NCBI GenBank assembly: GCA_024640405.1
Contig: JAHEFB010000044.1
Coordinates: forward strand, 1 to 38,808
Length of the DNA stretch: 38,808 nucleotides
Direction of reading: 5' to 3'
Source: Alphaproteobacteria bacterium
GTDB taxonomy: Bacteria; Pseudomonadota; Alphaproteobacteria; Rhizobiales; Aestuariivirgaceae
Shown: positions 16,960 to 24,721 of the stretch, in pieces
How positions within the stretch are numbered: the first letter of the stretch is position 1
How the letters are laid out: each line of letters starts with the position of its first letter
Program-made: the position numbers and the translations under genes
Notes under the pieces: model-generated
Told to the model about the DNA's origin: nothing
Seen by the model: the letters and a program-made list of their open reading frames with translations, nothing else
The model's database searches: none

Positions 16960-17170
16960 ATGACTGTAACAGGCATCAGCCTCCTGGTCGGTGCCGCAAA
17001 AGGCGCCTTTACCGTATCCGGCGGCAGTGATCGCAAGGGTGGGCCGTCTAGGGTCCGTTTTGTGACGGCTGGCCGGTCAATCATTTCATTGGCGACCCCG
17101 TAACCGGCACGCTGTGGGCCGGTGGCGGTGGCGAGTGGCACGGCGCCGGCATCTGGCGTTCCGATGAAGA
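16960..17170 (+). pseudogene. Decayed BNR/sialidase-like (WD40/YCF48-type) gene, 5' fragment
   Basis: An ATG at 16960 with AGAGGAG upstream opens MTVTGISLLVGAAKGAFTV, the usual beginning of a cytoplasmic BNR-repeat 'exo-alpha-sialidase-like' beta-propeller family of about 350 residues. After GGSDRKG the homologous reading shifts frame by a one-base loss near 17035. An in-frame TAG follows, then the reading resumes as GPFCDGWPVNHFIGDPVTG and LWAGGGGEWHGAGIWRSDED up to about 17168. There it ends abruptly against the 3' end of the DUF1194 gene. Frameshift, stop and truncation all indicate a dead gene. The family name comes from recall of these conserved blocks. Confidence 0.7.
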
Positions 17171-17173
17171 TGA

Positions 17174-17902
17174 TCAAAACGGCTGCAACATTGCGCCTTT
17201 TCTACCGGGTGGCGGTCCGCCGCTCAATTTGGTTGTCAATTCGCGCACAAGTTTGATGCGCATTGCGCGGGCAAAGTCTTCATAGTCGACAGCAGCAACA
17301 ACGAAGGCATCAGGTCCACTTATGACATGCTCGCGAAAATAGGTAGCGAGGTTTGGAAAGTCGGTTTGAATAGCCAGAGCGTTGATCGTTACACTTTTCG
17401 ATCTGGCAAGATTACGCGCCTGCACAAGTGGTAGACCGGAGTTGTTCAGGCCATCGCCGGAAATATCGATCTTACGCAACCGACCGGCAAACCGGTTGTC
17501 CTCAATCGATTTGAGTGAAGCGCCAATAGCGGTTCCGATACCAGTCAGGTTGCCTACCCCGGCACGCCTTGAACTTTCGACTTCTGCGGCAAACGACAGG
17601 ATTGAGGGCCTGTCGTTCAACATCCGCCAGGGCATCGGGCTTTCCGTGTTGGCCCAGCTTGACCATTGAACAAGCATTACCGCAATCCCGCCGGTACTTT
17701 CGATCGCATGAATTACTTTGGGCGATCTGAAAGCTTTGGCAATGCCTCGCATTTGCAGCTCGTACTCCTTGTTGTCGACACTGGCAGAAGTATCAACCGC
17801 AAGCACCAGTTCAATGGACACTGCTGTTTGAGCGCAAGCAACCCCTGGCACGAACACCAAGGCCATCACCAATATCACAACTAGTCTGGAGCCCCGTATC
17901 AT
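17174..17902 (-). CDS. DUF1194 von Willebrand A-like exported protein
   Basis: A protein of about 242 residues from the ATG at 17902; the frame extends ten codons upstream to 17932 with no better ribosome site. The signal peptide runs MIRGSRLVVILVMALVFVPGVACA-QT. The domain begins IELVLAVDTSASVDNKEYELQMRGIAKAF, whose DTSAS is a MIDAS metal motif, and continues with KIDISGDGLNNSG, the second MIDAS loop. These are hallmarks of DUF1194, a periplasmic vWA-like family common in Alphaproteobacteria with no known function. It is a single gene, abutting the pseudogene fragment at its 3' end. Confidence 0.87.
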   Translation of the reverse strand: MIRGSRLVVILVMALVFVPGVACAQTAVSIELVLAVDTSASVDNKEYELQMRGIAKAFRSPKVIHAIESTGGIAVMLVQWSSWANTESPMPWRMLNDRPSILSFAAEVESSRRAGVGNLTGIGTAIGASLKSIEDNRFAGRLRKIDISGDGLNNSGLPLVQARNLARSKSVTINALAIQTDFPNLATYFREHVISGPDAFVVAAVDYEDFARAMRIKLVRELTTKLSGGPPPGRKGAMLQPF

Positions 17903-18031
17903 TCGGTAATTTTGCACGAGCCTGGTGTCCATAACAGTTACGATTGCCGACGGCAGTGAACCATTGGTGCAACATCAATGCAATGTACCAGACGCCTCGC
18001 ACCAAACACTGTCTAATAATAATATGCTGCA

Positions 18032-18074
18032 ATGTGATTATTCGCACATTCTCCGGGTGGTGACTGGCCTATGT
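18032..18074 (+). promoter_or_regulatory. Small RNA promoter 4: CRP-type box and -10
   Basis: Box ATGTGA-TTATTC-GCACAT at 18032-18049, 19-base spacer, -10 CTATGT at 18069-18074. This copy is 16 kb from the other three yet keeps the exact spacing. Confidence 0.65.
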
Positions 18075-18081
18075 TTGATCT

Positions 18082-18253
18082 CAACGAAACGGCGATAAAC
18101 GAAAAACCGATTGCCCCGCCACCCCTGCCCAGCACCGGGACAATCACACACAAGAACACTGCTCGTCGCCGGACCTGAGTATCGTACGTTAAGGTCTGCT
18201 GCGCCCGATTTACCGGTCCCCTCCCTGCCGGAAATCGGGCGCAAGTCGTTTTT
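18082..18253 (+). ncRNA. Small RNA copy 4, cuckoo-like double hairpin
   Basis: Hairpin I pairs GATTG (18109-18113) and CCC with GGG and CAATC (18141-18145) around a loop with GCCACCCCTGCCC. Hairpin II has eleven-base arms GCGCCCGATTT (18201-18211) and AAATCGGGCGC (18232-18242), an inner CCGG/CCGG, and the loop TCCCCTCCCTG. The tail GTCGTTTTT is the best T-run of the four. Both arms of each hairpin changed together relative to copies 1-3, strong evidence for a functional RNA. The ATG seen in the leaders of copies 1-3 is ATA here, which argues against a conserved peptide. It lies downstream of the sarcosine oxidase operon, converging with its 3' end. Confidence 0.7.
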
Positions 18254-18372
18254 CAGGATGCACAGCGCTTCAGATCAGGGTGATGCCCGGCTGCAACAGC
18301 CAGAAAACCCGTGACCTGCGCCATTTTCAGGGCGGCGCAGCATCTCTGCGGGGTTCAGGTAACCCTGTTGCT

Positions 18373-18975
18373 TCAGCGAACCTCGTAACCCCACTCCAGC
18401 GCCAGCTCGCTCAAACCCAGCCAGAAGCCTTCGGCAAAACTGCGGAACACACTGAGTTCAAAACTGTCGGCACCGGTGCAGGCGATCATTACACCCACAT
18501 GACCGATCTGGGTAGAGGCACATGACCCCGGCGTGAACGACGACGGCCGCAAATCGACAGCTGTGCCCTTGGCCAGCACATCGCGTGCGCGCGGGCCCTT
18601 GAGGTGCATCACCGTGCGCCCGTGTGACTGGTCGGTGACCATGGCCATTGAGCCGAGTTTTTTGTCCAGCCTGCCCGCCAGCGTGCCGGCAGCGGCAGCA
18701 GGCGCCACGGCCAGCCATTGTCCGGGTGCCGTGCCGTGCAGGCTGACACCCCGCGCCGTGGTCGATGCGCCCATGTCCGGCAGGCCGAGCCCGAAGTCTT
18801 TTTTTACGGCGGCTGCCAGCGCGCGGGCTTTGCCCCTGGCGGCAATAAGTGAAACCACTTCGCAAGGGTGAACGAGGCTCAGCGCCACCCCCGGTCCTTC
18901 CGGCAACGAGCGCCCGAAACGGCCGTGCACAACCACATCATCCAGCGCGGAAACCTGTGTCATTGTATCAGCCAT
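18373..18975 (-). CDS. soxG: Sarcosine oxidase gamma subunit
   Basis: A 200-residue protein from the ATG at 18975, inside the end of soxA (eight-base overlap ATGGCTGA). The gamma subunit is a GcvT-like small fold that completes the alpha-beta-gamma-delta enzyme oxidising sarcosine to glycine. Visible family features are LSLVHPCEVVSLIAARG near the start, QWLAVAP, DQSHGRTVMHLKGPRARDVLAKG, and the C-terminal SFAEGFWLGLSELALEWGYEV. It is the last gene of soxBDAG. About 300 bp downstream on the opposite strand is small RNA copy 4. Confidence 0.92.
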   Translation of the reverse strand: MADTMTQVSALDDVVVHGRFGRSLPEGPGVALSLVHPCEVVSLIAARGKARALAAAVKKDFGLGLPDMGASTTARGVSLHGTAPGQWLAVAPAAAAGTLAGRLDKKLGSMAMVTDQSHGRTVMHLKGPRARDVLAKGTAVDLRPSSFTPGSCASTQIGHVGVMIACTGADSFELSVFRSFAEGFWLGLSELALEWGYEVR

Positions 18976-21922
18976 GGGCTTTCTCCTGTGCAGGATCATA
19001 GAAAACGGGATCACAGACTTCGGCCTCTATCTGGACCTCGCGCAAGCCGTCCCACAACACGATTTTGTCGCCGTGCCGCTCGCGGCCGCGTTTCAGCATT
19101 GCAAGCCCTACCCAGCTTTCCAGCATCGGTGAAAAGGCCACGGAAGAAACATAGCCCTGGTCGGTTTCAAGGCTGGCCACGTCGCCCGGATTGACCAGGT
19201 GGCATCCGGCCCGGAAGCGCAGGTCAGGATTGAGCGGCCTGACGCCCACCAGTTGTTCGCGGTCGGCATCGACAAGGCCTTCCCGCTCGCTCATCATGCG
19301 GCCGATATAGTCTTTCTTCTTTGACAGCATCTTGCCCAGCCCGACATCGCCGGCCGTCACCCGGCCATTGATCTCGTTGTGGGTTACGAAGCCTTTTTCG
19401 ATGCGCATGGCGCTCAGCGCCTCAAGACCGTAAGGGCCGATGCCGAACGGTTCACCGGCATGCATGATGGCATTTGCCACCGCTTCGCCGTGGCCTGCCG
19501 GCACCGCCAGCTCGTAGGCCAGTTCACCTGAAAACGAGATGCGGAACAGCATGGCTGGTATGGATCCCAGCACCTTGATCTGCCGGGCTGCCAGGAAGCC
19601 GAACGCCTCGTTGGATATATCGATATCGACGATTTTGGCCAGCACGTCGCGGGCCCTCGGTCCGGCGATGGCCATCTGTGCCCACTGGTCCGACACCGAT
19701 GCGTACTGCACATCAAGTTCCGGCCACAAAGCCTGGTGGGCAAACTCGATGTCGCGCATCGACTCTGCTGCATGGCCGGTGGTGGTGGTCATGAAATAGT
19801 GGTTTTCCGACAGCCTGCTCGTCGTGCCGTCGTCGCCCACGAAACCGTCCTCACGCAGCATCAGGCCATAGCGCGCCTTGCCGACCGGCAGCATGGCGAA
19901 GGCGTTGGAATACAGCCGGTTGATGAACTCGGTAGCATCGGACCCCTTGATCTCGATCTTGCCGAGCGTCGAGACATCGCAGATGCCGACATTGGCGCGG
20001 GTGTTCAGGACTTCGCGTGTCATCGCCGCCAGCCAGTCATCACCCTTTTCGGGAAACCAGCTCGAGCGATACCACAGTCCCGTTTCAACGAATTCGGCCC
20101 CCAGGTCGGCGGCCCAGTTGTGCAATGGTGACATGCGCACCGGGCGGAAATGTTCGCCCACGTGCTGGCCGCCCAGCGCACCGAATGATACCGGCGTATA
20201 GAACGGCCGGAAGGTGGTCGTACCGATCTCCTCGATGCCTTTTCCCGTGGCGTCTGCCAGAATGCCGATGGCGTTGACATTGCCCAGCTTGCCCTGGTCG
20301 GTGGCCATGCCCGAGGTCGTATAGCGTTTGGCCAGCTCAATGTGGTCATAGCCTTCGCGGGCTGCCAGCGGCAGATCCCTGGCGGTCACATCGTTCTGGT
20401 AATCGACAAACGGCTTGCCGGTCGACTGTTTGACCCACCAGACCGCTTCGGAACCGTGCGATGCCTCATCGCGGGCTTTCGGCACGGGGGTTTTCATTGT
20501 CCTGCACCCTGCCTGTCTTGCAGCCTGTTCGCCGCGTCTGGCGCCATCGGTGAGGCAACCAGTCAAAGACCAGATGGCATTGGCCGATCCCGAGGCAATG
20601 ATTGCGGGATCGCTCTGCGGCGGCATGAAACAGTGCAGATCTTCATCCCATGATGGCCGTGCGCCGCGTTGACACGCCAGGTGCACCACCGGGCTCCAGC
20701 CGCCGGACATGGCCAGCGACTGGCAGGGAATGTTTTCATGGCCGCGGCCACGGTCAATCTCGATCCCCTTCATGCCGTGCTTGCCGCCATCGACATTGGT
20801 CACCACCGCACCGGTGAGCACCGGCACCCCGTGGGTTTCAATGTCCGGCGCATTGGCGCGGGCATCAATGATGGCCTCCACATGCACGCCGCAGGATCGC
20901 ATGTCGAGTGCGGTCCGGTAACCGGAATCAGACGAGGTAAACACGCAGGCCGTCCTGCCGGCTGCAACCCCGAACTGGTTGGCGTAAGCGCGCATGGCGG
21001 ATGCCGTCATCACCCCCGGCCGGTCATTGCCGCCAAACACGATCGGGCGTTCCTCGGCACCGGTTGCCATCACGCAGGCCTTGGCCATGATGCGCCACAG
21101 CTTTTCTACCGGCACGTCGTGATCCGGCAGGGCGGTATGCTTCTGTACCCGCTCCAGCGCACCGAACACACACTGGTCATAGGCGCCGATAACGGTTGTG
21201 CGCGCCATGATGGTGACATTGTCCATGCCGGCGAGCTGTGCGAGCGTCTCGGCGGCCCATTCATGGCCCGGCTGACTGGCAATTTCCTCGCGTTCCCTGA
21301 GCAAAGACCCACCGCAGGTGGCATGTTCGTCTGCCATGATGACACTGGCGCCCGAGCGCGCAGCAGCCATTGCCGCCATCAGGCCGGCCGGGCCCGAGCC
21401 CACCACCAGCACGTCGCAATGGGCGTAGGCCTTTTCGTAGCGGTCCGGATCGTTTTCGTGGCTGAGATGGCCGAGACCGGCGGCGCGGCGGATGATCGGT
21501 TCGTAAATCGCCTCCCAGAACCTTTTCGGCCACATGAAGGTCTTGTAGTAGAACCCGGCCACGAAGAATGACGATGCGATTGAATTGATCGCGCCGAAAT
21601 CACGCTCAAGGGTTGGCCAGCGGTTCTGGCTTTTGGCAACCAGCCCGTCGTACAACTCCTGCATGGTGGCGCGGGTATTGGGCTCCAGCCGCCCGCCTTC
21701 ACCGATTTCCATCAGTGCATTGGGTTCGGCAGCACCTGCGGTGATCACCGAGCGCGGGCGATGATATTTGAACGACCTGCCCATCAGCAGCTGGCCGTTG
21801 GCCAGCAGCGCAGAGGCCAGCGTGTCACCGGAATGACCCTGCATCTTTTTGCCGTCAAAGCTGAAATCAATCACCGAGCTGCGGTCAATGAGACCACCGG
21901 TATCAAAACGGAAGGAGGTCAT
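18968..21922 (-). CDS. soxA: Sarcosine oxidase alpha subunit
   Basis: A 984-residue protein of normal length. The N-terminal ferredoxin-like region (FSFDGKKMQGHSGDTLASALL, RSFKYHRPRSV) precedes the NAD-binding Rossmann core CDVLVVGSGPAGLMAAMAAARSG at about residues 169-191. The C-terminal third is a GcvT/aminomethyltransferase folate domain (GPYGLEALSAMRIEKGF), which passes the methylene group to tetrahydrofolate. The complex demethylates sarcosine, from choline, betaine or creatinine breakdown, to glycine plus methylene-THF and peroxide. Its ATG overlaps the stop of soxD by four bases and its stop overlaps soxG, so subunits are translationally coupled. Confidence 0.97.
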   Translation of the reverse strand: MTSFRFDTGGLIDRSSVIDFSFDGKKMQGHSGDTLASALLANGQLLMGRSFKYHRPRSVITAGAAEPNALMEIGEGGRLEPNTRATMQELYDGLVAKSQNRWPTLERDFGAINSIASSFFVAGFYYKTFMWPKRFWEAIYEPIIRRAAGLGHLSHENDPDRYEKAYAHCDVLVVGSGPAGLMAAMAAARSGASVIMADEHATCGGSLLREREEIASQPGHEWAAETLAQLAGMDNVTIMARTTVIGAYDQCVFGALERVQKHTALPDHDVPVEKLWRIMAKACVMATGAEERPIVFGGNDRPGVMTASAMRAYANQFGVAAGRTACVFTSSDSGYRTALDMRSCGVHVEAIIDARANAPDIETHGVPVLTGAVVTNVDGGKHGMKGIEIDRGRGHENIPCQSLAMSGGWSPVVHLACQRGARPSWDEDLHCFMPPQSDPAIIASGSANAIWSLTGCLTDGARRGEQAARQAGCRTMKTPVPKARDEASHGSEAVWWVKQSTGKPFVDYQNDVTARDLPLAAREGYDHIELAKRYTTSGMATDQGKLGNVNAIGILADATGKGIEEIGTTTFRPFYTPVSFGALGGQHVGEHFRPVRMSPLHNWAADLGAEFVETGLWYRSSWFPEKGDDWLAAMTREVLNTRANVGICDVSTLGKIEIKGSDATEFINRLYSNAFAMLPVGKARYGLMLREDGFVGDDGTTSRLSENHYFMTTTTGHAAESMRDIEFAHQALWPELDVQYASVSDQWAQMAIAGPRARDVLAKIVDIDISNEAFGFLAARQIKVLGSIPAMLFRISFSGELAYELAVPAGHGEAVANAIMHAGEPFGIGPYGLEALSAMRIEKGFVTHNEINGRVTAGDVGLGKMLSKKKDYIGRMMSEREGLVDADREQLVGVRPLNPDLRFRAGCHLVNPGDVASLETDQGYVSSVAFSPMLESWVGLAMLKRGRERHGDKIVLWDGLREVQIEAEVCDPVFYDPAQEKAHG

Positions 21923-22287
21923 TTCTTCTCTCCCCGGGCTGTCTTGCGGCTGGTGGTGTTCCGTGCAGGTGTCTTGCGTGCCGCCGATTTACGCGCCGGC
22001 GTCGCGGATGTCTTGCCGGGCGTCCGGCTGCTGGCAGGGGCGACGGCGTAAACCTCGTGGCTCACCGTGTCGCGCTCGACCACCAGCCATTGCCGGCATC
22101 CGCCGGTGTGGTGCCAGTGCTCCGCCGTGCGCCCGCGCACATTGTCGCGAATGTGCACATAGTCGTGCCACTGGTTCATGGTGTCGTCACCGATGGTGCC
22201 GGGCCGCTGTTTCGAGGCATCGCCCTTGATGTAGAATTCGTCCGTGGTGCGTTGGCCGCAATGAGGACAGTTGATCAGGTAAGCCAT
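21919..22287 (-). CDS. soxD: Sarcosine oxidase delta subunit with basic C-terminal tail
   Basis: A 122-residue protein from the ATG at 22287 (MAYLINCPHCGQR). The zinc site is complete: Cys7 and Cys10 in CPHC and His60/Cys64 in HHTGGC. Residues 1-83 are the standard subunit, ending VSHEVYAVA. From about residue 84 comes an extra Lys/Arg/Ala/Thr/Pro-rich tail of about 39 residues with repeats of the type ARKSAARKTPAR, like histone H1-type tails. The usual subunit has only a short extension. The tail is in frame and ends on the ATGA overlap with soxA, so it is not a frameshift. Its purpose is unknown. Confidence 0.93.
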   Translation of the reverse strand: MAYLINCPHCGQRTTDEFYIKGDASKQRPGTIGDDTMNQWHDYVHIRDNVRGRTAEHWHHTGGCRQWLVVERDTVSHEVYAVAPASSRTPGKTSATPARKSAARKTPARNTTSRKTARGEKK

Positions 22288-22355
22288 TTTCGTTTCCCTA
22301 AAGATCGGTATGGTTTTTGATTGCTGCAATCAAAAGCCATCAAACTGACCGCCCT

Positions 22356-23606
22356 CTAATGCAGGTTCGGTTGCGCACCATGCGCGGTTTCGTCCATCAC
22401 GTAGCCGGTGCGGAACCGGTCCAGCCGCATCTGCGAATTCAGTTCGTGCGGCGCGTCATTGGCGATGGTGTGGGCAAAGCACCAGCCGGACGCAGGTGTC
22501 GCCTTGAAGCCGCCATAGCACCAGCCGGCATTGAGATACAGATTGTCGATGCCGGTCTTGTCGATGATCGGCGAACCGTCCATCGACATGTCCATGATGC
22601 CGCCCCATGAACGCAGCACCCGGGCCCGCGACAGCGACGGGATCATGGCAAGGCCGCATTCGACGACATGCTCGACCGTCGGCAGGTTGCCGCGCTGGGC
22701 ATAGGAGTTGTAGCCGTCGATGTCGCCGCCGAACACCAGCCCGCCCTTGTCCGACTGGGAGATGTAGAAGTGCCCGACCCCAAACGTCACCACATTGTCG
22801 ATCCACGGCTTGATGCCTTCCGACACAAACGCCTGCAATACATGACTTTCAATCGGCAGCTCGAGGCCGGCCATCTTCGCAACGGTGCTTGAATTGCCGG
22901 CTGCGGCGAGTCCCAGTTTCTTGCAGCCGATAAATCCCCTGCTGGTCTCGACGCCGACAACTCTGCCCTTCTCGCGCCGGATGCCGGTTACCTCGCAATG
23001 CTGGATCACGTCGACCCCGCGCATGTCGGCGCCACGGGCAAACCCCCAGGCAACCGCATCGTGGCGAACCGTGCCGCCACGCCGCTGCATCAGCCCGCCC
23101 ATGATCGGAAAGCGGCCGTCGTTGAAATTCAGAAACGGCATCAGCTCGCGCAGGGCATGGGTGTCCAGAATCTCGGCATCCACCCCGTGAATGCGCATGG
23201 CATTGCCGCGCCGGACGAAGGCGTCACGCTGGCCGTCGGAATGGAACAGGTTGACCACACCGCGTTGCGACACCATGGCGTTGAAGTTGAAGTCCTGTTC
23301 AAGGCCTTCCCACAGCTGCAGGGATTTCTCGTAGAACGGGTTGTTGCCGGGAAGCAGGTAGTTGGAGCGGATAATCGTCGTGTTGCGCCCGACATTGCCG
23401 CCGCCCAGATAGCCTTTTTCCAGCACCGCGACATTGGTGATGCCGTGAACCTTGGCCAGGTAATAGGCTGTCGCCAGTCCGTGTCCGCCGCCGCCGACTA
23501 TGATGACATCGTATTCCGGTTTCGGATCAGGCGAGCGCCAGGCAGGCTGCCAGTTCTTGTGTCCGGACAGTGCATTGCGAGCCAGGGAAAAAACTGAATA
23601 CTTCAT
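22356..23606 (-). CDS. soxB: Sarcosine oxidase beta subunit
   Basis: A 416-residue flavoprotein of the DAO family beginning MKYSVFSLARNALSGH, the family start (the frame opens three codons earlier). The FAD motif YDVIIVGGGGHGLATAYYLA lies at about 32-51. The covalent FMN attachment is expected at the histidine of GTVRHDAVAWG (about His182). The first gene of the operon, it is 68 bp ahead of soxD and divergent from a GlxA-type regulator whose start is about 110 bp away. This beta subunit carries the sarcosine oxidation and oxygen-reducing sites. Confidence 0.96.
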   Translation of the reverse strand: MKYSVFSLARNALSGHKNWQPAWRSPDPKPEYDVIIVGGGGHGLATAYYLAKVHGITNVAVLEKGYLGGGNVGRNTTIIRSNYLLPGNNPFYEKSLQLWEGLEQDFNFNAMVSQRGVVNLFHSDGQRDAFVRRGNAMRIHGVDAEILDTHALRELMPFLNFNDGRFPIMGGLMQRRGGTVRHDAVAWGFARGADMRGVDVIQHCEVTGIRREKGRVVGVETSRGFIGCKKLGLAAAGNSSTVAKMAGLELPIESHVLQAFVSEGIKPWIDNVVTFGVGHFYISQSDKGGLVFGGDIDGYNSYAQRGNLPTVEHVVECGLAMIPSLSRARVLRSWGGIMDMSMDGSPIIDKTGIDNLYLNAGWCYGGFKATPASGWCFAHTIANDAPHELNSQMRLDRFRTGYVMDETAHGAQPNLH

Positions 23607-23713
23607 TCCGTGCATCCGTTTCGGCTATCGGGGGGCAAAATCACGCAAAAGTATACGGCGCTAGGTTATGAAATCTGTTGTCTGTATGGGCCGTTTACTT
23701 TACTCATAGCGAC

Positions 23714-24721
23714 ATGAGTTTGATGGCTGATTCATCTCCGCGGACTTTTGCATTCTTGTTGGTTGACGGGTTTGCGCTGATGTCATTTGCCTCTGCGGTT
23801 GAGCCCCTGCGCGCCGCCAACACCATGGCCGGCCGGCAACTGTACCGGACAATCTGTGTCTCACACGATGGCGGCCCGGTCACATCTTCTGTCGGAACGG
23901 TGCAGCCCTGCCAGGCGCGGGTTGGCGACATGATTGACGCCGGCACGCTGTTCGTGTGCGCCGGCGGCAGGCCGTGGTCATATGGCGACAAGAAGACTTT
24001 TGCCTGGCTGCGGCTGTTGTCGCGGCGCGGCGTGCGTATTGGCGGGGTGTCCGGCGGGCCTTATGTGCTGGCCCGGTCGGGCATCATGGAAGGCCGCCAC
24101 ATGACCATCCACTGGGAGCACGCGCCGGCCCTGTCCGAGGAATATCCCGACCTGCTGCTCACCCGTTCGCGCTACATAATCGATCGTGACCGGGTGACCT
24201 GTGCCGGCGGCATTGCCGCTATGGACATGATGCATGCCATCATTGCAGAGCAACACGGCAAGGCGTTTGCCACCCAGGTGTCCGACTGGTTCCTGCACCG
24301 CGACGTGGCGCTGGCCTCGTCGCCGCAAAGGGCTTCCCTGACCCAGCGCTACGGCATCCACCGGCAGGACATCATCTATGCGCTTGAACTGATGGAGAGC
24401 AATATTGCGACACCGCTGGACCGCGCCGCCATTGCCAAGCGGGTGGGCTTGTCCACGCGCCAGATCGACCGGCTGTTTGCCAGCCTGCTGGGCGCCAGTT
24501 TTGCCGATCACTACCGCACCCTGCGGCTTGAACGGGCCCGCAATCTGCTGATGCAGAGTACGCTGCCCATCACCGAAGTGGCTCTGGCCTGCGGTTTTGC
24601 CAATGCCAGTCATTTCTCGCGCGCCTATTCGGCGAAATTCGGCATTCCGCCGCGCCGTGACAGGGTGCAGGCGGGCCGGTTGGCGTCGCCACTGAAAACC
24701 GGCGTGGAGTCAGGAGCTTAG
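23714..24721 (+). CDS. GlxA/AraC-family regulator, probable regulator of soxBDAG
   Basis: A protein of about 335 residues from the ATG at 23714; ATGs at 23678 and 23723 are possible alternatives. The N-terminal domain is DJ-1/PfpI-like (TFAFLLVDGFALMSFASAVEPLRAAN, RIGGVSGGPYVLARSG, MTIHWEHAPAL). The C-terminal AraC double helix-turn-helix includes AAIAKRVGLSTRQIDRLFASLLG and ITEVALACGFANASHFSRAYSAKFG. This class includes GbdR, SouR and CdhR, which sense glycine betaine, sarcosine and carnitine in relatives. Its divergent placement beside soxB makes sarcosine-responsive activation likely. Its stop overlaps the stop of the convergent TPR-sulfotransferase gene. Confidence 0.9.
   Translation: MSLMADSSPRTFAFLLVDGFALMSFASAVEPLRAANTMAGRQLYRTICVSHDGGPVTSSVGTVQPCQARVGDMIDAGTLFVCAGGRPWSYGDKKTFAWLRLLSRRGVRIGGVSGGPYVLARSGIMEGRHMTIHWEHAPALSEEYPDLLLTRSRYIIDRDRVTCAGGIAAMDMMHAIIAEQHGKAFATQVSDWFLHRDVALASSPQRASLTQRYGIHRQDIIYALELMESNIATPLDRAAIAKRVGLSTRQIDRLFASLLGASFADHYRTLRLERARNLLMQSTLPITEVALACGFANASHFSRAYSAKFGIPPRRDRVQAGRLASPLKTGVESGA

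Noticed and set aside
20669..21571. 300-codon plus-strand frame
   Set aside because: Shadow of soxA in GC-rich DNA.
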